Below the pieces are notes generated by a model that saw only the letters and a program-made list of their open reading frames with translations, ran no database searches and was not told the origin of the DNA. Shown here in pieces: positions 16,335-25,413 of a DNA stretch of 64,000 nucleotides. Origin of the DNA: Shewanella benthica (GTDB lineage Bacteria; Pseudomonadota; Gammaproteobacteria; Enterobacterales; Shewanellaceae). The stretch covers positions 1 to 64,000 of the forward strand of contig JAKVHY010000020.1 of NCBI GenBank assembly GCA_023284085.1, in the 5' to 3' direction. How positions within the stretch are numbered: position 1 is the first letter of the stretch; every line of letters starts with the position of its first letter. The position numbers were made by a program, and so were the translations under genes.

Positions 16335-16754
16335 ATGAATATATTGTTAGTGGTAGCAGGAGCCTTGAGTGCGCTTGCGGCTTTGGCGCATATCGGTTGT
16401 ATCTATTTTGGTGCGTCCTGGTATCGCTTCTTCGGTGCCGGTGAACAGATGGCGATAATGGCGGAGCAAGGCAGTTTAAGGCCGACTATTATCACCTCGG
16501 GGATTGTCTTAGTCCTGTCTATCTGGTCTCTTTATGCCTTCAGTGCCGCTGGGCTTATCGGCAAGCTGCCACTCATTCGAACGGCTCTGATCATGATCAC
16601 TGCTATTTATCTACTCCGCGGTGTCGCTGGCTTCTTTTTCATCAGTAACCCACTCGGGCGCAGCCCTGAGTTCTGGTTCTGGAGCTCAGCCATCTGCCTG
16701 TCCCTCGGCCTACTCCACCTCATAGGACTAAAGCAGCAATGGGCAAGCTTGTAG
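16335..16754 (+). CDS. Four-helix inner-membrane protein, hypothetical
   Basis: 139 residues with four hydrophobic segments (about residues 3-25, 50-70, 80-103, 112-133) and short loops. The pattern GAGEQMAIMAEQGS between TM1 and TM2, plus FFISNPLGRSPEFW between TM3 and TM4, suggests a small conserved integral membrane family common in Shewanella and related genera. Function unknown. The ATG is preceded by CAGGGA. It ends 38 bp before the next gene and may be co-transcribed with it. Confidence 0.7.
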   Translation: MNILLVVAGALSALAALAHIGCIYFGASWYRFFGAGEQMAIMAEQGSLRPTIITSGIVLVLSIWSLYAFSAAGLIGKLPLIRTALIMITAIYLLRGVAGFFFISNPLGRSPEFWFWSSAICLSLGLLHLIGLKQQWASL

Positions 16755-16792
16755 CCTGTAATTGAACATTATCTAAAAGGACCTAGATACAA

Positions 16793-17197
16793 ATGGCGTT
16801 TAAAAGAATACAAAAACAGACTCATCAGATTGGCGATAGCAAGATTGAAGTGAGCTATGATCGCTTCACCACACGCTTTAGGATCACATCAAATGGGAAG
16901 GAGGTATATTCAAAGCTGCTACTCTTTTGGCCCATTCATAAGGCTACACTGACACTGCCAGCTAATCGGCAAAGTCAGATCAATCAGAAACAGCAGCAAT
17001 ACGAGCTAGGTATTTTCTGGTTCATTATCTGGTCAGCCAAACTCTCTTTATTCGAAGGTTCATCGAAAAATCCAGATCTGAGCAATAAGCTAATCATCCC
17101 AGAATTACTCGAAATAAGACGAAGGAAATCCATTGGCATACTCATCTATTCCAGCTGTATGGGCCTACTCAGACTCATATTTAAATTAGCTTCTTAG
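16793..17197 (+). CDS. Hypothetical protein with C-terminal hydrophobic segment
   Basis: 134 residues. The N-terminal part is basic and beta-like (KIEVSYDRFTTRFRITSNGK). The middle (YELGIFWFIIWSAKLSLF, about 76-93) and the C-terminus (SIGILIYSSCMGLLRLIF) are hydrophobic, so it probably associates with the membrane. AAAAGGACCTAGATACAA gives a ribosome-binding site for the ATG. No family recognised. Confidence 0.6.
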   Translation: MAFKRIQKQTHQIGDSKIEVSYDRFTTRFRITSNGKEVYSKLLLFWPIHKATLTLPANRQSQINQKQQQYELGIFWFIIWSAKLSLFEGSSKNPDLSNKLIIPELLEIRRRKSIGILIYSSCMGLLRLIFKLAS

Positions 17198-17434
17198 TAA
17201 CGAAGTGACTAGGAAACTAGGAGGACGAGCAGCCCTCCTTACCCAGGTGTAGGTTGGCAACCCACGACCTTCCTTGTGAGTCTGACTATAAGTTTACTGT
17301 TAATTCAAGACAGAGTTGAAAGCTAGATGCTGAATCGCCATGTTGCGAGGGGCCAGGTTTTTTATTTAACAATGCCGACCCAAGGCTGAAGGTGTATAGT
17401 GCGGCCAGTATTTCTCACTAAATAGACCAACGAT

Positions 17435-18274
17435 ATGCTCGGCTACTACCTACATTCAATCAATGCCAAACAGGCGCTGGAAGCTATCGCTAAAGGACTG
17501 TCCTGCGTCCGGCTCTCTACTGACCTAAATATTTCGGAACAGGACTTTTCCTTAATTGATCAGAGCCTGGTGCTCGACGATGACAATCGACTTTCCATTG
17601 CCGATCTCAAAAAAATCGCCAAGAAGACACAGAGGATCTACCTCTGCAGCGATGGAGATATGGTTCCGCTTGAAGACCGCAGCTATGGCTACTACAAGCT
17701 CGTTCCCACATCTGGCGCACCTTTGCTAGAAATTAGCGGCGTCAAGATGCACATCTCCAAGGGAACCGACCCCTATGTTAGTGCCTCCGAGATGGCTAAA
17801 CAGGCGGTAAGCAAGGGTGACAAGGTACTGGACTGCTGCAGCGGACTGGGCTATGCGGCCATCGCAGCCCACCGACTAGGTGCAAGCGAAGTGCTCACCA
17901 TCGAGTTGAGCCCGGAGGTAATGGGGCTGCGCGCGCAGAACCCTTGGTCAAACGATTTGGGCAAAGAGGGGATTGTGCAACGTCAGGGTAGTAGCTTTGA
18001 GCTGATCACCACAATGCCTGCGATTTCCTTCGATGCTGTGGTTCACGATCCACCGCGTTTTTCCCTCGCCGGCGAGCTCTATAGCGAAGAGTTCTACCGG
18101 GAGATCTTCCGCGTGCTGCGCCCAGGCGGACGGCTTTTTCATTACACTGGTAATCCACACGTAGTAAAGAAGGGAAGCAGCTTTGTCGATGGCGTCATCC
18201 GCCGACTCAAAGCAGCCGGCTTCAAGCACGTGAAAAAAGTTGAGCATCTGATGGGTGTCAGTGCGCAGAAATAA
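17435..18274 (+). CDS. Class I SAM-dependent methyltransferase (COG2521-like)
   Basis: 279 residues. The N-terminal 130 residues form an unfamiliar accessory domain. The Rossmann methyltransferase part begins GDKVLDCCSGLGYAAIAAHR (motif I), with ELSPE (acidic residue binding the SAM ribose), DAVVHDPPRFS (motif IV, 'DPPR') and the late FREIFRVLRPGGRLFHYTG. The DPPR motif and the accessory domain recall predicted archaeal-type methyltransferases grouped as COG2521; the substrate is unknown. The ATG lies close to the start of transcription-free sequence and is convergent with recJ. The C-terminus is complete. Confidence 0.7.
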   Translation: MLGYYLHSINAKQALEAIAKGLSCVRLSTDLNISEQDFSLIDQSLVLDDDNRLSIADLKKIAKKTQRIYLCSDGDMVPLEDRSYGYYKLVPTSGAPLLEISGVKMHISKGTDPYVSASEMAKQAVSKGDKVLDCCSGLGYAAIAAHRLGASEVLTIELSPEVMGLRAQNPWSNDLGKEGIVQRQGSSFELITTMPAISFDAVVHDPPRFSLAGELYSEEFYREIFRVLRPGGRLFHYTGNPHVVKKGSSFVDGVIRRLKAAGFKHVKKVEHLMGVSAQK

Positions 18275-18322
18275 GGCATAACCGAACCAAGAAGCAATGA
18301 ACCTATGTTTACTTATATACCA

Positions 18323-20047
18323 TTACATAGGTTCTATCTGCTCTACCATCAACTGCACCGTCTGATTGCCTCTAAACTCATTCACGTCGAGTTTATAGAC
18401 CACCTGAGCATGCTCAATGGTGGCATCGGGCCAGGTCTTAAGATCGATATTAAAAGCGATAGCATCTAGCATGGTTTGGCCACATTCGGTTTCCAGCACC
18501 AGTTTAAGATGCTTCTCACCGACGATACGTTGTTGGATGACTTTAAAGTGGCCATCGAACAAGGGTTCGGGGAACTCTTGACCCCAGGGGCCTGCATTAC
18601 GCAGCTCTGAGGCAACAGTTAAGTTCATATCTGCAGCGACCAAGTCACCATCAGTGACGAACTCACCGGTCAGCTGCTCCAGCTTCAACAACTCACGCAC
18701 AGCTTGATCGAATGCCTGCTCGAAGGTCTCAAAGTCTTTCCCTCTCAAAGAGAGTCCCGCAGCCATGGCATGGCCACCAAACTTGAGGATCATCCCGGGG
18801 TGACGGCTATTGATAAGTTCGAGAAGGTCGCGCATATGCAGTCCCTTTATCGAGCGCGCCGAGCCTTTTATTTCGCCTTCTCCCGCATCGGCAAAGGCGA
18901 TAACAGGTCTGTGGTATCTGTCTTTGATTCTGGAAGCCAGAATGCCGATAACCCCCTGGTGCCAGTCCTCCTGAAAAAGGGCGATGCCCCAAGGTAGACT
19001 CGCTTCATTGAGCTCGACGGACTCCAGACTCTTCAACGCTTCTTGCTGCATATCGGTTTCGAGATCCCGTCGCTGGGCGTTTAAATCATCAAGCTCTGCC
19101 GCCATGCGTCTGGCAGTCATCATGTCCTCACAAAGCAAAGTCTCGACCCCAAGGGCCATCTCATCGAGGCGCCCCGCCGCATTAAGCCTGGGGCCTACGG
19201 CGAAGCCAAAATCGGATGCGACTATTTTAGCCGGGTTACGTTTCGCAACTTCTAATAAAGCAGTGATCCCGGCGCGGCAGCGACCCGCCCTCACCCTCTT
19301 TAATCCCGCTTCCACTAAGATGCGGTTGTTGCCGTCTAGGGCCACCACATCGGCAACAGTGCCCAGGGCGACGATATCGAGCAGATGAGCTAAATTCGGT
19401 TCGCTAATGCCTTGCTCTTGATACCAGTTGCGCTGCCTAAGCTCGGCTCTAAGGGCTGACATCAGGTAGAAAGCCACCCCCACACCGGCGATAGATTTAC
19501 TGGCGAAGCCGCAATCCACTTGATTAGGATTGACGATGGCATCTGCATCGGGAATAGTCTTACCCGGCAGATGGTGATCGGTTATCACCACTTGCATGCC
19601 TAGCGCCTTAGCGGCGGCAACGCCTTCGATGGAGGAGATACCGTTATCTACTGTGATCAGCAGCTCTGCGCCCTTACTATGGGCGACGGCCACGATCTCC
19701 GGGCTCAGTCCATAACCGAAATCGAAGCGATTCGGTATAAGGTAATCAATTTTACTCGCGCCCATCATCTTCAACGCCAGCATGCATACACAGGTCGAAG
19801 TCGCGCCATCGGCATCGAAATCACCCATGATTAAAATAGCGCGATTGTCTCTGATCCCATCGGCGATAATCTTAGAGGCTATGTCCAAACCCTTCATGGT
19901 ATTGGGGCGTAGCAGACGTGACAGAGTCAGATCGCATTCCTCGGCTGTGCTACCACGGCTGGCATAGATCTGCTTTAACAGAGGAGAGAAAGAATCTGGC
20001 AGATGAGTGTCATCAACCTTGGAACGTCGCACTATCTTATGGATCAC
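18323..20047 (-). CDS. recJ: Single-stranded-DNA-specific exonuclease RecJ
   Basis: 574 residues, typical RecJ length. DHH-phosphoesterase motifs are present: ILIMGDFDADGATSTC (motif I-II), LITVDNGISS, VVITDHHLPGK (DHH), VGPRLNAAGRLDEM (motif IV) and the DHHA1 KFGGHAMAAGLSL. It degrades single-stranded DNA 5' to 3' in RecF-pathway recombination, mismatch and base excision repair, in the cytoplasm. The order xerD-dsbC-recJ on one strand is as in many Gammaproteobacteria. The gap to dsbC (213 bp) holds the dsbC terminator, so recJ probably has its own promoter. Confidence 0.97.
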   Translation of the reverse strand: MIHKIVRRSKVDDTHLPDSFSPLLKQIYASRGSTAEECDLTLSRLLRPNTMKGLDIASKIIADGIRDNRAILIMGDFDADGATSTCVCMLALKMMGASKIDYLIPNRFDFGYGLSPEIVAVAHSKGAELLITVDNGISSIEGVAAAKALGMQVVITDHHLPGKTIPDADAIVNPNQVDCGFASKSIAGVGVAFYLMSALRAELRQRNWYQEQGISEPNLAHLLDIVALGTVADVVALDGNNRILVEAGLKRVRAGRCRAGITALLEVAKRNPAKIVASDFGFAVGPRLNAAGRLDEMALGVETLLCEDMMTARRMAAELDDLNAQRRDLETDMQQEALKSLESVELNEASLPWGIALFQEDWHQGVIGILASRIKDRYHRPVIAFADAGEGEIKGSARSIKGLHMRDLLELINSRHPGMILKFGGHAMAAGLSLRGKDFETFEQAFDQAVRELLKLEQLTGEFVTDGDLVAADMNLTVASELRNAGPWGQEFPEPLFDGHFKVIQQRIVGEKHLKLVLETECGQTMLDAIAFNIDLKTWPDATIEHAQVVYKLDVNEFRGNQTVQLMVEQIEPM

Positions 20048-20218
20048 GAATTACTGCCTTATAGCTTAGGTTGAACACAGAGAAATCAAACACCGGCTAG
20101 CATATCAAACCGCAGCCCAGATAACACTGCAAACAAATCGATTGAGACAATGGATTTAAACTAGAAATAGAAAGAAAACTCTACTCCCACTGCCAGCAGA
20201 TATGCCAGACATAAAAAA

Positions 20219-20236
20219 GCCAGCGATATCGCTGGC
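20219..20236 (-). terminator. Terminator of dsbC
   Basis: Perfect palindrome GCCAGCGATATCGCTGGC followed on the minus strand by a T run (A tract at 20213-20218). Located about 25 bp past the dsbC stop. Confidence 0.85.
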
Positions 20237-20259
20237 CTTAGGCTTCATAGCAAAGAAAT

Positions 20260-20997
20260 CTAGTTAATTGCTTCTAGTGCACGCAGTAGGTCTTTAGGTT
20301 GCTGGTAACCCGGGATCATGCTGCCATCTTCGAGGATGATAGCCGGGGTGCCATTGATGCCGAAGCTCTGACCCAGGTTATACTGCTCGGCAATTTTTGC
20401 ATCACACTGCTTATGCTGAACGCTCTTACCCGCCTTGGCTTCTGTCATCGCCTTAAGGGGATCTGCTGCACACCAGACCGCTTCCATCTCATCGGCGTTG
20501 GCCGAAGGTACGCCGCGACGTGGGAACGCCAGATAACGTATGGTGATGCCTAAATCGTTATACTCATCCATCTGATTATGCAATTTGCGACAATAACCGC
20601 AGCTGATGTCGGTGAAAACGGTAACGACATGTTTCTCGTTCTTAGCCTTATACACCAACATATGATCTTCAAGGGGTTTCATCATCTCGATACGAGGTCC
20701 TGCCATAGCAGCCTCCGTCAGATTCTTCATTTCATTATCGAGGTCGTACAAGCTACCATGAAATAGTTTAGAGCCATCTCGAGAGATATATAGCACGCCA
20801 CGATCCGTTAAGGCTTCGTATAGACCTGGGATCGGCGACTGATGAAGAGAGTGAACCTCGACACTTAATTTGTCACTCAACTTCTGCTTCAGCTCGTCAC
20901 TATTGGCAATTTTGTCGCTGGGGGTATTAGATGTGGCCATAGCGAAAGGCGCTAATACCACAGCAAGTACCAAAGAAAATATGCGGGTAAACTTCAT
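20260..20997 (-). CDS. dsbC: Thiol:disulfide interchange protein DsbC
   Basis: 245 residues from ATG 20997, chosen because AGGA lies 7-8 nt upstream and the protein then starts MKFTRIFSLVLAVVLAPFAMA, a standard signal peptide. A longer start at 21018 is in frame but unlikely. The mature protein has an N-terminal dimerisation domain and a thioredoxin fold with the catalytic CGYC in FTDISCGYCRKLH, and GTPAIILEDG with the cis-Pro. Periplasmic disulfide isomerase, kept reduced by DsbD. Family assignment is clear. It lies between xerD and recJ. Confidence 0.95.
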   Translation of the reverse strand: MKFTRIFSLVLAVVLAPFAMATSNTPSDKIANSDELKQKLSDKLSVEVHSLHQSPIPGLYEALTDRGVLYISRDGSKLFHGSLYDLDNEMKNLTEAAMAGPRIEMMKPLEDHMLVYKAKNEKHVVTVFTDISCGYCRKLHNQMDEYNDLGITIRYLAFPRRGVPSANADEMEAVWCAADPLKAMTEAKAGKSVQHKQCDAKIAEQYNLGQSFGINGTPAIILEDGSMIPGYQQPKDLLRALEAIN

Positions 20998-21227
20998 TAT
21001 ATATCCTGTTCTTTGCATGGGTCTGGTGCGGTTATTTAGAATTACAGTTGATTAGACCTTGTTTAGGCCAGAAAAGTTACAGTTTCAACAGAATTAAAGC
21101 AAATAATAACTGTAACTAAATCACTGCCAGTAGAGATAATTATAAACTACCTCAAAGTTAAGCAGCTTCGAATGAAGCTTGTTTGCATTTTTTGATGGCT
21201 CATTTGGGTATCAATCTTTCTTCCCCG

Positions 21228-21660
21228 TCGTTCCGGCAGATCTTTTTAGCCGGAATCCAGTTGCTATTGGCTTGTGTGTTTGAAGCTCGTTCCTTCATGG
21301 CAAGCTAACGCTTCCCAGCGGGGGTTATATAACAGAACCATTTCGGCATACGGCAAGTATTTGGGGTCAGAGTAAAATGCCCTTCTACCAACTAAAAACC
21401 TAAGCTCTGATACCCGTTCAAGGTCATAAAACAGAAAGCTTTCCCCCATCAATTTAACTCAAATCAAAGAGACAGCTTTTGATTTTGAAATTACCAGTGT
21501 AGATGCGGTTGTGACCGTCCGTGACATGGACGTCACGGCCGAGGCTATAGGGACATATTCACGCCGTGTCACAGAAGTATCTGCACATCCCCCGCCGGGC
21601 AGGCGTTTGATAACAGAACCATTTCGGCATACGGTAAATTGCCAAATACCAAAGTAAGCC
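21228..21660. repeat. Repeat-rich region between xerD and dsbC
   Basis: Three overlapping repeat types. TTCCGGC...GCCGGAA (21229-21253) is a hairpin of the 'ccggaatccag' kind. AACAGAACCATTTCGGCATA occurs twice as a direct repeat (about 21322 and 21610). The block 21505-21590 is an inverse copy of the element at 2274-2415. No gene is credible in 20998-21727. Confidence 0.7.
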
Positions 21661-21727
21661 AACTTAAGAAGATACTTCGAGCTTGCTATCAGGCAAGCTA
21701 CCCAACCTTTAGCAAGGGGGCTAAGAG

Positions 21728-22654
21728 CTATCCCCTGGGGTGATGCTCGCTGTGGAGTTGACTGAGTCTGGCTTTGGCCACATGGGTGTAAATCTGTGTG
21801 GTGGACAGATCGCTATGCCCCAGTAACAACTGCACCACGCGCAGATCTGCGCCATGATTTAGCAGATGCGTCGCAAAAGCATGCCTCATAGTATGAGGGG
21901 AAATATGCGTCACGATTCCAGCCCTAAGCGCATAGAGTTTAATTCTATGCCAGAAGGTCTGCCGGGTCATCATCTGGCCACGTTTAGAGGGGAATAGCAC
22001 ATCACTGAGTTTGCCTTTGAGCAACTCGGCTCTGGCTGCCTCAAGATAGTGTTCAACTTCGTTAACCGCAAGCTCCCCCAGAGGCACTAGCCTCTCCTTG
22101 CCACCTTTGCCTACTACCCTCACCAGGCCCTGCCTGAGACTGAGCTGCTCCATGGTCAAACTAACCAATTCAGTCACTCGCAGTCCAGTAGCATAAAGTA
22201 GCTCCAGCATGGCCCTGTCCCGGCACTCGATGGGATCTTGTAGGTCCGGTTCATTGAGCAAGATATCGACATCGGCCTCGCTGAGTGAGTCAGGCAGTTT
22301 GCGGGCTAATTTGGGCGATTTTATCCGAGCGATAGGATCCACTTGAATCAGCTTCTTAAGTATCAAGAAACCATAGAAACGCCTCAGGCTACTCATTAGG
22401 CGAGCACTGCTGGTACGGGCAAAGCCCTTATCGAATCTCACATCCAGATAGTCACGGATCAATTGCTGAGACACCTCAACTAATTCGGCGCCCAATTTCT
22501 GGATATAACGATCGAAATGACGTAGGTCGGTTCGATAGGCTGCGAGGGTATTATCACTCAATCCCCGGCTCGACCAGAGATCATCCAGAAAAGTATCGAT
22601 AAGCGGGTCGGGTTGATATTGTGTAGATTCAGCAGACTCAGCCAAGCTAGTCAC
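21728..22654 (-). CDS. xerD: Tyrosine recombinase XerD
   Basis: 308 residues. The N-terminal SAM-like core-binding domain (about 15-105) is followed by a catalytic domain with the Arg in YATGLRVTELVSL, the Lys in RVVGKGGKERLVPL, HTMRHAFATHLLNHGAD (His/Arg), LLGHSDLSTTQ (His) and the nucleophile Tyr in IYTHVAKARL. With XerC it resolves chromosome dimers at dif under FtsK control; the dsbC-recJ neighbourhood supports XerD rather than XerC. The first Met of MTSLAESAESTQYQPD is used; a terminator for brnQ precedes it. Confidence 0.95.
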   Translation of the reverse strand: MTSLAESAESTQYQPDPLIDTFLDDLWSSRGLSDNTLAAYRTDLRHFDRYIQKLGAELVEVSQQLIRDYLDVRFDKGFARTSSARLMSSLRRFYGFLILKKLIQVDPIARIKSPKLARKLPDSLSEADVDILLNEPDLQDPIECRDRAMLELLYATGLRVTELVSLTMEQLSLRQGLVRVVGKGGKERLVPLGELAVNEVEHYLEAARAELLKGKLSDVLFPSKRGQMMTRQTFWHRIKLYALRAGIVTHISPHTMRHAFATHLLNHGADLRVVQLLLGHSDLSTTQIYTHVAKARLSQLHSEHHPRG

Positions 22655-22672
22655 TCCTTTGAGGCATTAAAA

Positions 22673-22699
22673 AAGCGCGTTCTCATCGAGACCGCGCTT
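22673..22699 (-). terminator. Terminator of brnQ
   Basis: AAGCGCG-T-TCTC / GAGA-C-CGCGCTT hairpin with loop ATC. On the minus strand it is followed by a T run (A tract 22668-22674). Confidence 0.8.
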
Positions 22700-22745
22700 A
22701 GTATTCTATGACATAGCCAGAGAATTAACAGAGTTCAGTAGGAAG

Positions 22746-24092
22746 TTATCCCAATACAGGCTCAGCTTTACTCTTCTTGATAAATAAACACGCCATGATT
22801 GCCAGCCCTGTCGGCAGTAACCAGGCCATGCCTTCATTATGCATTGGCATGAAATCCGCGAAGCTCATATCGATACCGGCCGCTTTAAGACCATCGATAA
22901 TACCAAATACCAAGGCGACGCTGAGCACGATACGATGAGAGAGCTCAGGCATGGCAAACTTATTGGTTAAGAAGGTCACCGCAACTAAGGCGATAGCGAC
23001 AGGATAGATGGTGTAGAGCACAGGTACGCTTATGCTGATCAGTTGTGATAGACCCACGTTCGCCACTGTGGCACAGGCCAGACTCATGATAACCACAAAC
23101 ATCTTGTAGGATATGCGTGGCAGCAGATCATTGAAGAACTCGGCACAAGCTGTCACCAAACCAATAACTGTGGTTAAGCAGGCTAGTGTGACCACGGCCG
23201 CCAATAAAATCTGACCTAGACTACCGAACTCATGGTTCACATAGTTCGTTAAGATAACTCCGCCATTGTCTGCGCCATTGGCGAGTTCACCGGCAGAAGC
23301 ACCTAGATAGAAGAGAGAGATATAGACAAACGCCAGGCCTGCCGCGGCGATCAAGGCGGCTCGAATCAGATATTTAGTCTGATCTTTACTGTCACTCACC
23401 CCTTTACGACGAAGAATATCGATAATCAACATGCCGAAGATGAGTGATGCCAAGGTATCCATGGTGTTATAACCTTCCAATATACCTTTGGTCAGCGGGT
23501 TAGTCTGATAATCACCCACGGCTTGACCAACGCCTGATCCCGGTAACACCATGACTGAGATGGCTAAACCCACCAGAAGAAAAATCATGATAGGCGTAAG
23601 CACCTTACCCACACTGTCGAGCAGTTTTCCCGGATTAAGAGCCATAAGCATGGCGCCACCGAAGAAGATTAAGGTGTAAATAAGCTGGGAAATATTAAGC
23701 ACTATACCGGCGATCATAAAGGTCGCATTGCTATCTGCCAGGAAAGGTTTAAAGCCCATTTCATAGGCCACTAGACCCGCTCGTGGGGCCGCGAATGCGG
23801 GACCTATAACGATATAAATGGCGATTGCAAAAATGGTTGCTGCCAAAGGAGGAAGTAAACCCATGATCTTACCGTTCGCCTTAGCAACGGCTATCAGGGT
23901 GATCAGGGGTAAAGTTACCGCAGTGATCAAGAAGCCAATCATGGCTAAAGTCATATTTTCCCCGGCGAGGAAGCCTGCCAATGGCGGGAAAATAAGGTTA
24001 CCGGCGCCCAAGAAGAACGCGAAAGTCATAAAGCCTAACCCTAAGGTATCGGCCATGCTCATCTGTTTGTTTTGCACTTTTTGCCCCATCAT
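22746..24092 (-). CDS. brnQ: Branched-chain amino acid transport carrier BrnQ
   Basis: 448 residues, LIVCS family. The N-terminal MSMADTLGLGFMTFAFFLGA and GNLIFPPLAG are the family signature; about 12 hydrophobic segments run through the protein. It takes up leucine, isoleucine and valine with Na+ or H+. Met1 (24092) and Met11 are both possible starts. The gene is transcribed alone, divergent from trmN6, with a terminator 50 bp past its stop. Confidence 0.92.
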   Translation of the reverse strand: MMGQKVQNKQMSMADTLGLGFMTFAFFLGAGNLIFPPLAGFLAGENMTLAMIGFLITAVTLPLITLIAVAKANGKIMGLLPPLAATIFAIAIYIVIGPAFAAPRAGLVAYEMGFKPFLADSNATFMIAGIVLNISQLIYTLIFFGGAMLMALNPGKLLDSVGKVLTPIMIFLLVGLAISVMVLPGSGVGQAVGDYQTNPLTKGILEGYNTMDTLASLIFGMLIIDILRRKGVSDSKDQTKYLIRAALIAAAGLAFVYISLFYLGASAGELANGADNGGVILTNYVNHEFGSLGQILLAAVVTLACLTTVIGLVTACAEFFNDLLPRISYKMFVVIMSLACATVANVGLSQLISISVPVLYTIYPVAIALVAVTFLTNKFAMPELSHRIVLSVALVFGIIDGLKAAGIDMSFADFMPMHNEGMAWLLPTGLAIMACLFIKKSKAEPVLG

Positions 24093-24544
24093 CTTTTATT
24101 GTTTTGTAACGATCTCAAGTTATTAGGCCAATCACAGGCTCTGTAAGTGGAGATTAAATTATGTGTAAACTAATGATTACACGAGTCCGTGGTAAATTCG
24201 GTCGACACTTGGCGAGTTTATGAACAGAAGCGGGAACACCTGACGCTAACATTACTTAAAACTGGCTTACCTAGCCTAAAAAAGTGCTTAAAGCCCTATT
24301 CCAGAGGCATACTATTAGCAAATACGACATAATTTAACAAGGAATCCACTCAAATCAGGAGCAATCGACAGCAGAAACATAACAAAGCGACAACCTTCAG
24401 TTAAACAAGCTCACACAGCAACAGCATCCGGCATATAAAATAAGTTGCCACTACAAGCCAGCAACATCATTGAAATCGCAGCCCATATGAAAGCCATTAA
24501 CCAATCCCTGTGATTAGAGTACAATCCAGCCACCTAAATTTTCA
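24093..24544. promoter_or_regulatory. Divergent intergenic region between brnQ and trmN6
   Basis: 452 bp with no ORF of note and no repeat that I can match elsewhere in the window. It must hold both promoters; no site can be assigned by eye. Confidence 0.4.
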
Positions 24545-25297
24545 ATGCAGAATAGATCAGACTCGATGCCATTTACCTTCAAACAATTTCATATAGATGA
24601 CCATAACTGTGGCATGCCTGTTAGCACAGATGCTGTGATTCTCGGGGCCTGGGCCCCTCTGGTTCAAGCCAAGAATATTCTCGATATTGGCGCGGGAAGC
24701 GGGCTGCTAAGTTTGATGGCCGCTCAGCGAAGTGAAGGGATGATCACCGCGATCGAACTCGACGAAACCGCAGCATCGGCTTGTGAGAGAAACTTTCAGG
24801 CTTCTAAGTGGGGCGAGAGATTAACAATAGAGCAGTGTGCGATTCAGGACTTTGCTCAACAGCGCCTGGACACTCAAGTAAAATTTGATCATATCATCTG
24901 TAATCCCCCCTATTTTAAAGGCGGGACACAATCCCAAAATCAACTTAGGGCAAAAGCCAGGCATACCGACAGCTTAGATTTTTCATGCCTAATAAAAGCC
25001 ATAACTCGCCTCTTGGCAGCCGATGGCACCGCTAGCCTGATTCTCCCCAGTCAGAGTATGCCTAAGTTTCAGCAAGAGCTGGCATGCTCGGAGCTCATCA
25101 TGACCAGGATCATCGATATTGCAGATTCGGCAGCTAAGAAGCCCCACAGACATGTATTTAATTTAGGTCACAAGCAAGTCCCTTTCCCAGAGCAGAGCCA
25201 TCGAGTCGACTCGAATCACTTCTGTATCAAGGAGAGTGATGGCAGTTATACTCAAGAGATGATTGGCCTAATCACAGGGTTTTATCTCAAGTACTAG
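24545..25297 (+). CDS. trmN6: tRNA1(Val) (adenine-37-N6)-methyltransferase TrmN6 (YfiC)
   Basis: 250 residues. The start MPFTFKQFHIDDHNCGMPVS matches the TrmN6/YfiC N-terminus; Met8 (24566) is a likely alternative to Met1. SAM motif I is NILDIGAGSGLLSLMAAQR, with AIELDETA next. The catalytic NPPYF (in IICNPPYFKGG) marks N6-adenine chemistry. It methylates A37 of tRNA-Val. srmB follows on the same strand; in enterobacteria these two genes are also adjacent but divergent. Confidence 0.9.
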   Translation: MQNRSDSMPFTFKQFHIDDHNCGMPVSTDAVILGAWAPLVQAKNILDIGAGSGLLSLMAAQRSEGMITAIELDETAASACERNFQASKWGERLTIEQCAIQDFAQQRLDTQVKFDHIICNPPYFKGGTQSQNQLRAKARHTDSLDFSCLIKAITRLLAADGTASLILPSQSMPKFQQELACSELIMTRIIDIADSAAKKPHRHVFNLGHKQVPFPEQSHRVDSNHFCIKESDGSYTQEMIGLITGFYLKY

Positions 25298-25376
25298 CCC
25301 GTTTCCAGATGAAGTTTATCTCAGAAACCGCTAATAATTTAGATGAAATTAAGAGCTAGTTTGGTATATTTTGGTG

Positions 25377-25382
25377 TATAAT
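25377..25382 (+). promoter_or_regulatory. Candidate -10 box of srmB promoter
   Basis: TATAAT, exact consensus. It overlaps the upstream in-frame ATG at 25381, which argues that translation starts downstream at ATG 25414. The -35 is weak. Confidence 0.55.
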
Positions 25383-25413
25383 GCGCGGCTATTATATATT
25401 GAGAACGCTGCGC

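Noticed and set aside
21264..21662. Minus-strand ORFs between dsbC and xerD
   Set aside because: They lie within dispersed repeat sequence, have no protein-like features or ribosome-binding sites.
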